Assembly (NCBI GenBank): GCA_031763025.1
Contig: JASSKH010000021.1
Location: 11,820,276-11,884,275, forward strand
Reading direction: 5' to 3'
Length of the DNA stretch: 64,000 nucleotides
From: Macrocystis pyrifera
Taxonomy: Eukaryota; Sar; Phaeophyceae; Laminariales; Laminariaceae
Below are positions 33,318 through 43,989 of this stretch, one piece after another. The notes beneath the pieces were generated by a model. The model was not told the DNA's origin, did not search any database, and worked only from the letters and a program-made list of their open reading frames with translations. The position numbers and the translations under genes were made by a program. Every line of letters starts with the position of its first letter. The first letter of the stretch is position 1.

Positions 33318-33389
33318 GTGAGTAGCGGCTTCCTATATTTTCTTTGCTCAGCCGTTATGTTTGTCGCGTTTCTCCCTCATGAAAAAAAA

Positions 33390-34450
33390 ATGCATAACTA
33401 GTGCCGGTTTAGTATATTCTGATGAAGTGGTGCCTGATTTCGACGTTATGTCGGTTTTATGTGCCTCTATATTGCCGAATGAGGCCTGATTGCCAAGGAT
33501 AGTTTCGGTTACCCCGTATAGTGCCAGTTAAATAGTGCTGGTTGTATCTCGAGTTGTGCCGTGGTTACCCACTATAATCGGCTGCCCCCTATTTTGTCAA
33601 GTAGTGCCCACTATTATCGGTTGCCCCCTATAGTGCCGGTTAAGTAGCACCTGTTTTATATCTTGCCAATTTATAGTGCCGGTTACCTCCCACAGTGCCT
33701 GTCACATCACTCGTCCCAAATGGGAACAACCAGTAGTTGGGATATAGGAGTAGCTGCAATTCCCTCGTTTTGCCCATTTCAATAGTTACGGTACGGGTCC
33801 CTCTATAACATCGGTTTTTATGTCCCTCTCTATACTTTCCCTGCATTCGTTTTTGTCGCGATTCGCCCGAACAAGAAAAAAATACGTAACTAGTGCCAGT
33901 TTTGTATTTTTCCAATGAAGTAGTGCCTGATTTCTACGCCGCATTCCTATTAAGCCGGTCTTGTCTTTGCCGGTTAAGTATTAGGTGGTTGCTCACTTTA
34001 GTGTCGGTTACCCATATCTATTATGCCGGTGTTGACTGTTTCCGATTAAGCATTGCCAGTTGCCCCATATTTTGAGTGGTTCCGGTTGTTGACTGTAGTG
34101 TCAGTTACCCCTCAAGCTAGTGCGGTTTATCCCTTACAGCGCCGGTTAACTAGTGCAGTTTCGTATGTTGCCGGCTATGTAGTGCCGTTTACAAAATATG
34201 GTGCTGGTAGTGCCGTTTATAAACTATGGTGCTGGTTTAAGTACTTCCGGTTTCGCATGTTGACGGTTAGTACTGTCGGCTACCCGTATTGGTGTCTATC
34301 AAATCTCACGTCACAAATGCGAACCAACGTAGCTGTGGTACAACTATATTTCCCACGGGCTTATACCACTATTACTTAGTGCCGGTTTTCATTTCCCTCT
34401 ATATTGCCGGTTGTGTAGTGCCGATTACCCACATTAGTACCTGTCACATT
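33390..34450 (+). repeat. Intronic quasi-repeat based on TAGTGCCGGTT
   Basis: The string AGTGCCGGTT or close variants (AGTGCCAGTT, AGTGCCGTTT) recurs many times at irregular 15-60 bp spacing. A larger duplication is also visible: AAAAATGCATAACTAGTGCCGG near 33385 and AAAAATACGTAACTAGTGCCAG near 33877. It fills most of the intron between exons 5 and 6. Confidence 0.75.
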
Positions 34451-34554
34451 GTTCCTCGCGAGATGTTTACTCACGTCGTGTCCCTTCTTTACGTGTGACG
34501 CACGTCGTGTACATTTCTACGTATTCCCTACCGTTCCCTCGCTTTTTACGACAG

Positions 34555-34956
34555 CTCTTCTTCGACACCCACCCTGGGTCCACCTGTCAATCGTGGGAAC
34601 TCTCCGACCTGCCATTCACCGACATGACCGCTGACGGGGCGCAGTCTCACGCTTCTCATCGCCGCGACATCGTCATCGCTGTGACGGAGGCGGAAATTAA
34701 CCTCGCGCGCGACGCCGCTGGAGGTATTCCTAGTACCCGTTCCACGACGGCGACGGCCTCCCCACCTTCGCCTGGCTCTCCCGCCGAAGACACCGCCACT
34801 GCGGCAGCCGCGTCCGGTAGATCTTCCCACGACTCGCAGATGTCGGCGTTCATGTCTGCCCCCGACACGCTGCTATTGTCTAACATTGGAATCGGCGAGG
34901 ACAGCAGCCACGGCGAGGGGGAGGATCCGGACGCTAGTTGTCTTCGCCTTCTCTGA
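34555..34956 (+). CDS. Unrecognised gene 2, last exon
   Basis: Acceptor CTCGCTTTTTACGACAG, phase 0, matching the donor at 33318 across an intron of about 1.24 kb. It begins LFFDTHPGSTCQSWELSDLP, has a helix-like IVIAVTEAEINLARDAAGGI, then a Ser/Thr/Ala-rich acidic tail and TGA. With the preceding exons it would form a protein of several hundred residues with disordered ends. No function can be assigned. It could be an old transposon-derived gene. Confidence 0.45.
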   Translation, partial: LFFDTHPGSTCQSWELSDLPFTDMTADGAQSHASHRRDIVIAVTEAEINLARDAAGGIPSTRSTTATASPPSPGSPAEDTATAAAASGRSSHDSQMSAFMSAPDTLLLSNIGIGEDSSHGEGEDPDASCLRLL

Positions 34957-37431
34957 ATGGGATAGCTGTTCGGGCAAGTTCGGCTCCCTATTCTTTCACG
35001 AGTGGTCACCAACGTCTTCCTGCCATTTCGCCAGTTGTCCGTGCAGGAGGTTATGTTGGACAGTGGTGGCACCGTCAAAGAGGGGCCGGGGTGGGGAGTG
35101 TAGATTTCCTTTTCTTTCCTAAATTAGTCAGTCGTCGGTGGAACTTCCCCTGTGCATCATTCATGGGGGTACTGACGCTTTCATACCGTGGTTACTACTT
35201 ACCCGGATGCGGGAGGTGGCGCGGGTATTCTTGCGATCTTGTCGTGAGATGTTCACCCGTCGGAGTTTACACGGGAGGGGGTTCTGTATCCCTTCCGCTG
35301 TTGGCGTGAGTGTTAACACATGTTCGTTGTTCATATTTTTTTTCTGTCGTTACCATGTGAAGAGGAGTGTCACCAATATATTTCGGACGTCCTTCTAGAC
35401 CTCCTCCCCTCCTGTACGTTTTTGGTGGTCACGTGTTCATCTTCCGTAGTGATACCAGTGATATCTGCTGTTGCACCATCCCGTAGAAGTACATATTATG
35501 GATGGTTCATGTGATCCATCTGATACATCGGAGCAGTTTTACCATAAGGGTTTACTAAGTCCGTACTGCAGTACTAGAGAGATTTCGTGCAGTACCAAAG
35601 AGTATACCCTTCGGTTGAGGAAAGGTTTGCTTGACGTTCCCGTAGAAGTAAATGTTATACATGATGCATCATCTGTTGTACAGCAGTTTATGCCTGATGC
35701 ATCATCTGTTGTGCAGCAGTTGTACGAGGTCTGTACAGCTGTGACGGAGAGGTCTATCTTGCGTTCCCATAGAGTCCATTCGGGTTTCCTAACTATTAAT
35801 AGTAGGTTTTATAGGTACATATGTTGTATAGTTTTCCTTAATGCGGTTTCACGAAGCCTGTACAGCAGTTGCGAAGACGTTTATATTGTGTTCCCGTAGA
35901 AGCCGTTCTGGTTTCGTAACTAGTGGGTTCGGTTCTATACAGTAATAGTAGTGAACACGTTTATATTGCGTTCCCGTAGAAGTCGTTGGGTTTTCGGAAC
36001 TAGCAGTTTATCTTGGATTTTCCTGCTTCGATTCTCACCAGAGGGTAATACGTACGAGAAGGACGAACGGAGTCCGCGTTTTTTTTTATATTGTTGTGAC
36101 TTTCACGGCTGTATGTCGTCGATAGATTAGTCGGTGCACAGGTTATATTTACGGAGTTGTTACGTAACCTGTGCAGTGCACACTCCGTACTTACGAGAGA
36201 TACATGCATCGGGGTACACAGGTTATTTACCTATAGTTTTAGCGGGGTCTGCACAGTGCTGTACGCTGCACTTCTCGGGGTGATTTTTTTTTCCGTTCTC
36301 CCTCGAGTTTGTTTTTTTCTCACCGGGACATAATATTTTTTTCATGGGTGTCATTGTTTTCGGACATTGTCGCGTTCTTTTTCGTCCGAGGTGAGATTTC
36401 ATGTTGTGCTACTCTGTTGCGCGCCTGTATTTGGCGGATAGAAGGCCGTAATAGCCTTGACGGCGAGTTTTGTTTCGGTTTTCCTTCGTGTTCATTTTTT
36501 ATTCACCGGCGATTTTTAGTTTTCAGGATAGAAGTCGAGGATTTTATCTTACGTCGGCGCCTTCTTTCTTGCACGGGGTAGGATTTTGGTCGTATTCCGT
36601 TGCGTCCATATGTTTTGTGGGGAGAATGCGCTCTTCAGCGTCAGAACATACCAATAATACGTGCGTTTAAAACTTACCAGTGTTTATTGTCTCTAAATAA
36701 CCTCCGTCAAAAATTGAATTTATTTTTTTCTCATTTGCCACTGATTTCCTTCATCAATACCACGTTTTTCCGGCAGAAAATTAGTGTTGATGTTGGTCTT
36801 ATTTACGAGAATACAGTATATGCCTTTTGTCTTTACTGTGGTTGCATTTTCAGAAAAAATGTGTTGATTTTTCTCTCATTTTTAACCAATTTGCTTCACG
36901 GAAAGACGTCACTAAACGTTTTGACCCCCGAAGATGTGCAAATTTTGCGGGCAGGAATTGTCCACCGTAAACGAAAAATGGGGGGGAAAAAAAACGAAAA
37001 ACAATTGTGAAAATTTCCTCGGGAGGGGTTTCCAAAAGGACAAAAATGATTCTTCACGCCAAACTTCGCAGGCGTTTTTCACTCTCGATTTAGTCCTCAA
37101 CCAATATACATGCAGCGGCCGACTAAACCAGCGACGGCGTCATGATTTTTTAACGCGGCGTGCTCGTTCTGGGGGCGGACCCACCCTAAGGTCACGGCGT
37201 TCTCACGACGTCAGGAGATACGCGACGGCGTCACCGATAAAAATCATTTGGCCGACAGTTTCAAAGAAGTAGACGGGAAAACACTTAATCTAACTCCAAT
37301 GTCATGTACTGGACATTGTTTTCAGGTCTGGGTGAACAGTCGTCAGACATCGAGGGCAACCCCTCGCCCCCTAGAGAACGGACTCACGTGATAACTTCCG
37401 CTAGGGTGTCATCTGTAGGGTAGGGCCAAAG
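34957..37431. other. No gene recognised; short repeats inside
   Basis: Contains a 36-bp duplication (GATGCATCATCTGTTGT...CAGCAGTT) near 35660-35725. It also has three spaced copies of GTTCCCGTAGAAG or GTTCCCATAGAG with flanking similarity between 35760 and 35995. Several T-rich tracts; no supported exons. Confidence 0.5.
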
Positions 37432-37436
37432 CATTA

Positions 37437-37702
37437 TGTTGATAGTACTCAGAAACACGACATATAAGATCCATGGTAGACTGGGGAGTTCCATGCTGGA
37501 AAGGGATTCTGGCAGTAGGGTATTGGGATATCGGGGTAGTGTGTGCCTACCAATGCCACTCGTCAGGTGTAACTCAAAACTGCATATGAGGCGAGTCAAC
37601 TCGACAGCAAGGATGTACTACAAGAAGAGTTCCGTTTCATGTCTGGAGTCAGCCACGCGTTCCCGTGCCAGCTGCGTCTATACCTTTAGAGATCAATCAA
37701 CA
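37437..37702 (+). repeat. 5' LTR of the deleted copia element
   Basis: TGTTGATAG...CAATCAACA. The TATA region reads GATGTACTACAAGAAG, where the other LTRs have GTAATATAAGAGG, so the promoter is probably dead. Confidence 0.9.
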
Positions 37703-40299
37703 CACTAGTGAATGCCAGAGATCTTCTATTCAATGCTGGTGATCTTCTATTGGCAAGCGTAGCCCAGGCCAATTTAGAGAGGTGGGAATCTGCTTCCAGC
37801 ATGTCTATTCCTTTAAGATGATTATGTGCTTCGTCAGGGAGCCAGCGTGTGTATTTTGAAGATGAGATCGAGGTCCTGGAGAAGAGGACGTGTGTGTGAG
37901 AAGGGGAGGCAGGAGATTCCGCACCAGAAGCAGCAGCGATCCCAGCAGGGCCAAGTTTGAGCCGGACCTGGTAAATTCGCTTGGCACTGGCGGCGAAGGC
38001 GCTGGAGAGTAGCAGTTGCAGGGGCAGCAGCAGCTCCAGCAGCACCGTCAGTAACGCCAGCAGTCAGAAGATTGCTGCATTTTTGTTGCGACGATGAAGC
38101 GCGTGCAGTAACCACCGTTACCGCCGCCGCCTAGAACACCGCCGCCGCAACCGCCGTATTCGCTACCGCCGGTGTCGCTGCCGTCGTCTCGACCGCCGCG
38201 TAGCCGTCGTTGCTGCAACACCCCGGGATAGCCAGTCATCTGCCTGAACCTGTGGGTTCGGTGCGCGCTGGCGAAGGAGATGTACGTAATATTATATGAA
38301 AGAGGGAGTTTGGCCGGCAGGAGCAGGGAGGGAAGGTGGGGACCACGGGAGCGACGCTGAAAGTGTTTTGGCAGAATCGTCTTCGTGGACAGCTGAAGCA
38401 CCACGCCCGCAGGTGGTTGATGGGGGGGGCGCTGCCCCCGAGGAAGGAGACGAGGGAGAGAGTGAAGATGTGCGCAGGGGGAGGAGTCGAGATGTGCTGC
38501 CCCAAGAGAATGGATGAAAGAGAAGGGACCGAGGCACCACCAGCAAGGACTTATGTCCGCACTAGGCACGTTTGACTTTGTTGATTGATTGCTGTGGTGA
38601 TCGCCGTTTTTAGATTGATTGTGCATCGATTTAAGAATGGTAGATAATTTGCGTGCGATCATTGGAGATTGAGATTTGGGAATGTTGGAAACGAAATGAG
38701 ATGATGAACAGACGTATACGTATACAGCTTTCCTGTAGGCGCACTGCAGGACTACGACGCCTGTCTGTTTTATGGTTGACTGGTCGAGGGCTCTGGTTGG
38801 GTATCGATACGAGTTCGAATATAAAAAGAAAAGGGTAAAGGTACTCTAGAATTTACTTGGGATACGTGCGAATGATGTGAGCTCAATGACAGCACGAAGA
38901 CCCTTCGCCCATGTGCACCTTTTTGACGTCATTGCGTATCATATACAGTAAGAGGATTGATATGCCCACCCTATTGCTGAGTTTGGAATTGCGTTGGTCT
39001 GATGCTGGCGGAACCGAGCAAGTACAGCAGTAGGAGGTTTATGTGTTTAACCCTTGGGGCCAACTACAGCAACACGTCTTTTTACGGCATTTCACATATT
39101 TACATCTTTGTATGCGGGTATCTCATTTTTGAGTTGTTGGGTTGATGTGTAGCTGTGTAGCACGACCCGCGCCACTTGTTACGTGCCAAACGGCAAGATA
39201 TTTGTGGACGAGTAATATACTATACGAGTACAGCAGCAGCAGAACTAGTAAGGTACTGAGAGCGAGAAATCAGAGTATACATTGCGTAGATTTGAGTAAA
39301 ATACTGACTGAACTGCAGAGTAGAGGAACACCCCCCCCGTCCAGCGTCTGTTGCCCCGGTACTACTGATGATGATGGTAGAGTTACGGGTATGAGCTGAC
39401 AGGAAATCAGTTTGCTTGGCACTACTGTATATGTTCATCAAGTACGTACTGCAGTATATAGTGGTCGTGGAATACATGGGTTTAATGTGGGACCAGGTAT
39501 TCTCGTCGACAGGGAACTGTTTATTTGCAGTAGCAATTGAGAAGTTGAACTATACCAAAGAGGAGTTTGCAAGCAGTGAATGCGTGAAACGAGCGAAACA
39601 CCCAATGTAGACCTAATCGCTCGAATGCACGTCCCATCCCTTGTGTGTGCCGGGTCAATGCTGCGGAGGCGACGTTTGATTTCACCCTGGAGGATACGCT
39701 GGATAACCCGAGCTGCGGTGACGCCATGAGACCGGACGGAGAGGCAGCCGCAGCGGAGGCAACAGCAGTAGTGTTCGGGGCATCGGGGTGATTCTTATTG
39801 AAATAAATGTGGTTGCATGCGAATCTGGATGAATATTTTCATTGTTTGTGCTTTGGAATTGTATTTCTGGTCGATTTCGATTTCGCGAGAGTTATTGTAG
39901 TTTTCGAGTAGTTTCAACGTCGAATAAAATTTCAGTGAAAAGAGATGTATGCTATCTCGCGTTGCCGTCGCGATCTGTGTATCTATGGCGAGAGTAGGGG
40001 ACAAGGGGAGACTCTTGTCCGGAGGAACGGGGTTCCTTGCGATCTCTAGCATTAACGTTTCTTATCTTAAATTTTATTTTTGATGAGTATGGCTACTGTG
40101 ATATTTTCTATGACTTGCATCAATTTCTCATGAAATAGAGGGAGAGGTTTCGGATAAGGCTGAAGAGAGGCTATGAAGCGCCTGGGGGCCTGTGCGGTCC
40201 ATATGAAATGTTTTCTGATTTGGAAGGTTTGGGTACTATTTCAGAAATTGAGAGTTTGATTTTTTTAGTTCTATAATTTTTATGCTTTTGTTCAGAGTC

Positions 40300-40378
40300 A
40301 GTACTGACTGAGTGGTCTAGCAGGTAGTGCTATACAATTCCCTAGGGTGGGTCGGGGGTTCAAGTCTCGCCGACCTCG
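40300..40378 (+). other. tRNA-like segment within copia 3' region (copy 2)
   Basis: A-box-like TGAGTGGTCTAGCAGG at 40309 and a near-perfect B box GGTTCAAGTCTC at 40357 stand about 30 bases apart, as in tRNAs. A T-arm-like stem can be drawn around the B box (CGGGG with TCTCG). The acceptor stem is not convincing. The segment belongs to a block of about 500 bp found in both 266-bp-subfamily copies but not in the 278-bp one. It was probably captured, as a SINE or a tRNA, by an ancestor of this subfamily. Confidence 0.45.
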
Positions 40379-40862
40379 TAAGTTGTTCTTTTCGAGCGTG
40401 CGCGCTGGAGACAATACGAAGGGTCATGATAGGGTGCCTGTAGACACTAGTAGCGTTTGGCGAGGGAAGGGTCCCGGAGATCACTGTGCTAAGTCGACGA
40501 GAGTCCACTGAATATCTTTGAACCAATTCCGCGGAAAAATCATTTTACCTGACTGAATCCGAGAAAAATGCCGTTTTACCTGTGGCATTGGATTTCGAGT
40601 GTTTTATGTGCTTGGGACAGAGAGGCTGTGGATTTGAGCATGTGAATACTGATTTGAGGATTTGAGTGTTGATCCAAGGATCTGGTTTTGATTTACAGAT
40701 TGGAGTTTTGACTTTCTGAGTTTGATTCGAGTTGATAATAATATTAAGATATATTAGCCCCGCCATGTCGTACATTTTCATGTATAGAGCTGGGGGGAAT
40801 ATTGATCATGCACAGGAGCAGGGGGGGATATTAGTATGGTCGTGTATAATGAGTAGGGGGGA

Positions 40863-41128
40863 TGATGATTATACTCAGAAACACGACATATAAGATCCAT
40901 GATAGATTGGGGAGTTCCATGCTGGAAAGGGATTCTGGCAGTAGGGTATTGGGATATCGGGGTAATGTGTGCCTACCAATGCCACTCGTCAGGCGTAACT
41001 CTATACTGCATATGAGGCGAGTCAACTCGACAGTGAGGATGTAATATAAGAGGAGTTCCGGTTCATATCTGGAGTCAGCCACGCGTCCCCGTGCCAGCTG
41101 CGTCTATACCTTTAGAGATCAATCAACA
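40863..41128 (+). repeat. 3' LTR of the deleted copia element
   Basis: TGATGATTA...CAATCAACA, with an intact GTAATATAAGAGG. A purine tract (GAGTAGGGGGGA) stands immediately before it, and CATTA follows. Confidence 0.9.
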
Positions 41129-41133
41129 CATTA

Positions 41134-41970
41134 TGTGCGGGAACGCTAGACAGAGCGGTGGCTAGTGCGGACATCTTTACGAGCAGCTGTCTCTCTCAAC
41201 TACTGAACATGAAAGCGAATTTACAACAAAAGTGAATGGTCTGTGTGCGTATGTCTAGCATGATTACACTAGCCATGCAGAAAATATCAAATATCGGGTT
41301 AAACAAGACCTACGACAGGACTTCTCCGGGACACCAAGCTCTCGCACGGCAGTTTAGTTCCACGCTGACTTGATGTCACTGGATAACATCCAATCAGGTT
41401 TGATTTGGGGCCGCCAAAATCACCAAAATCGAGAACCAATACCATCAGTATGGTTGGTATTTTGTTTATCGCAGGTGTACAGCCGAAGGCGTGGGATCAG
41501 GGTGCTTGATCGGCCTTGTTGGCGGCCAATTTTCTCCCCAGGGTCGGTTTGGCGGCCTAAATTGCGGGGACGCGCTCAAAACGGTGAGGCGTCAGAGTAC
41601 TACGCAGAAGCAAGCCTTAAGGAGTTAAAAAGCAACGGTCCAGTGCAATTTCAGATGACCGACCCTACGGTACGAGTGTCACGTTTTGGTCCTCAATTTG
41701 CAGCGGGTCGGAGACATCTACTCGGGTGGATAGCTGCCCTATTTTTTCAGTCATACAATGAGCATTTGATTTTTCGATTAGACAAGGTGCACCGCCGAGC
41801 ACTGTTTCTCGACACAACAATCATTAAATCGATTTCAAGCGTGAGTTAAGTACACAGCCATTCGTGTTAGAAGTGGCCGTCACCTGATAGAATAAAAAAT
41901 GGCATCATACCCCCCCCATCGCCCATCATAGCGTCAGTCAGCCTCAGTACTACCGCTTTTCTTCGATTTC
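41134..41970. other. No gene recognised
   Basis: A plus-strand frame at 41370-41849 is open for 159 codons but has no domain, and its composition is not clearly coding. Confidence 0.4.
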
Positions 41971-41973
41971 AGC

Positions 41974-42793
41974 AATGACGCTTGGCTTCACGCACAACTC
42001 GTGGGAGATTTCAACTGCCAGCGGCATGCAGCACAAACAGGTGCTAAAGTCAAGAGAACGTCAACCTTTGCTGATAAGCAACCAACGGGCGATACGGAAT
42101 AGGATGGTGCACTGTAGTCGAGTAAGTGCCGAAGGGTATTAAAAAAAGCCAAGAAGAGATGCCGTCCACAAATAAGTTTGGTGGGTGCAAACAAAAAAAG
42201 AAGACAGGATACAAATAAGGGAAAGGCCAGCGCTGACAAAAAATATTGTGCATGAAGAGAAACGTTTACAGATATACGGGGGTTCAAGGGAATTTGAAAC
42301 AACGAAAAACGAATTTACCGGGCCCGATGGACTCCTCGAAAACGTTTCTGTTTCGTGAGGGAGACCTGGACTTGCCAGCAACATGAAACAGACCTACCAG
42401 TAGACGAGAGGAGGAGGGACTAAATGCACAAATGTGCCCGTGTGTCGAAGGCATAGAGAGTGCAACTCACCTAGTGCGATAATGTGAACTATTCAAAGAG
42501 GAACGGGATGTCTTAGAAGAGATGAGGGAAGCAGAGGTATGAGACATGGATAAGTTTTGTACACTACCTGCAGATGGTAGCAAGGAAACGATCATATCCT
42601 CGGAGACAGATGGTGGCCGTAGGTGGCGGGACAGCACGGGAAATCAATTAGTTAAAGGTTTCCACGTATTATATGGAAAAATGTAATGAGCACCCAAATA
42701 TTGAAGTGTCTCTATTAAGAGTAATAACGGTTCTCCGTCTCGAAAGGGATGTGTGGTCAACCCGTCGAATGATTAAGCCAAGCAACAAGTGAG
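41974..42793 (+). pseudogene. LINE retrotransposon remnant, mainly the 3' end
   Basis: The segment from about 42330 reads DLDLP, then REEEGLNAQMCPCVEGIESA, THLV and CELFKEERDVLEEMRE. C-P-x-C followed by H and C is the CCHC finger found after the RT domain of many LINEs. The frame carries TGA (LPA|NRP), TAA (LVR|CEL) and TGA (EV|DMD) and ends MIKPSNK with TGA. All three internal stops fit C-to-T changes of CGA or CAA. At 41974-42062 a short WLHAQLVGDFNCQ resembles the GDFN motif of LINE endonucleases, which would imply a large internal deletion. The RT domain itself is not visible. Confidence 0.6.
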
Positions 42794-42954
42794 TACACCA
42801 CCCCATGGGTATACGACAACGGTCATGCGTGACATCGAGTACCCCCCACTTTGGGAATTGCTTTCAGACTTTCTCCCGCAGAAGCGTCAGGATTCCTGCT
42901 GCCCGTCGAATTGCATCGATCGTTGCCAACTCCAGCTCTCGGAGCAAGTCTCGC

Positions 42955-43080
42955 AAAGCCGGCATACCATGCATAGAGCGGAAAGGGGGGAAACCAGCTA
43001 CCAACGGCTCTGCCACTGCCCACGAGTCTACCGCCATCATCACCCCCGGCGGCGATGGCATAGAAGACACTTCCGTAATC
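42955..43080 (+). repeat. Dispersed repeat R2, copy 1
   Basis: ACCATGCATAGAGCGGAAAG, then ACCAGCTACCAACGGC and CTACCGCCATCATCACC. A similar copy lies at 43908-44020 (ACCATGCAGAAGGCGGAAAG, CAGCTACCAACGGC, CTACCGCTATCATCACC). Confidence 0.7.
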
Positions 43081-43114
43081 CTCACCCGTTGTACCGTCAC
43101 AGGCATCAACACAC

Positions 43115-43610
43115 GAAGAGGAAGGGGGGGGGGAGGGTACTCCTTATCATGCATGGCTGTAGTCGTATGACCATACACCCTCGCATCCCTACAATGCCGG
43201 GACGTAGCGCGTTGGGTTTTCACCGACCAGGCAAGACATTGCTTGCACCAAGCGCGAAGCGCCGTGATGTGTTGGGCGAGTCGCATCAAGGGTGAGCTGC
43301 ATCCTACCAAGAACCGCTCTAGAGGCAGAGTTTCTTGCATATGGATGACAGCATCAATGGGAGGAGGGGGGGGGTACTTATTATCATGCATAGTCGTAGT
43401 CGTATGACCATAGACCCTCGCATTCCTACAATGCCGGGAAGGAGCACGCCAAGTTTTCACCGACCAGGCATCTATTGCTTGCCCTAAGCGCGAAGCGCCG
43501 TGAGGTGTTGGGCGAGTCGCGTGAAAGGTGAGCTGCACCCTACTGAGAACCGCTTTACAGGCGGACGGTCTTGCATACGGATGATAGCATCAATGAATTT
43601 ATTTAATTTC
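43115..43610 (+). repeat. Tandem duplication, unit about 240 bp
   Basis: Two copies (about 43120-43360 and 43361-43600). Each has a G run, TATCATGCAT, GTATGACCATA, CCTCGCAT, ACAATGCCGGGA, TTTTCACCGACCAGGCA and AGCGCGAAGCGCCGTGA. The second copy continues into the left arm of a long inverted repeat. Confidence 0.85.
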
Positions 43611-43790
43611 TGGTGTGGCCACTTCCAGAGACAGCAATGGGTTTACTATGTAACTGCCTCGTGGGTGCTGCACCATATACACACTACGTGATACGATCAT
43701 CCCCCTTGTGCGGAGTGACGGTTCTTTCCGCAATAAAATGATCAACTCGATCGCCAGCCGTGGTAACCGCCAAAAAAACAAACAAAAACG
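43372..43790 (+). repeat. Left arm of a 420-bp inverted repeat
   Basis: Matches the reverse complement of 48097-48515 end to end with many substitutions. Shared strings include CATAGACCCTCGCAT, ACCAGGCA, AGCAATGGG and TATGTAACTGCCTCGTGGGTGC. Confidence 0.8.
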
Positions 43791-43989
43791 GTACACTGGC
43801 TGTCCAGCTCACGCAGTGAGAGGCGTGCTTTACAGCGTCGTCGCCAACCGACGCCAACCCAAACTATATATGCCAGGTATATAATAAGGGGGGGGTTGCA
43901 GAACAGACATACCATGCAGAAGGCGGAAAGGGGGGGAAACAGCTACCAACGGCTTCGGCATTCCTGACGGGTCTACCGCTATCATCACC

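Larger units (their letters stand above)
37437..41128 (+). mobile_element. Internally deleted copia element (266-bp LTR subfamily)
   Basis: Two 266-bp LTRs (37437-37702, 40863-41128) are flanked by CATTA on both sides (37432-37436 and 41129-41133), a clean 5-bp target duplication. After the left LTR the leader matches the full-length copia element (GATCTTCTATTGGCAAGCG). From about 39810 the 3' non-coding part matches it again (TCGCGATCTGTGTATCTATG). Protease, integrase and RT are absent. The LTRs differ at about 17 positions, roughly 6 percent, so it is older than the other elements. Confidence 0.88.
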
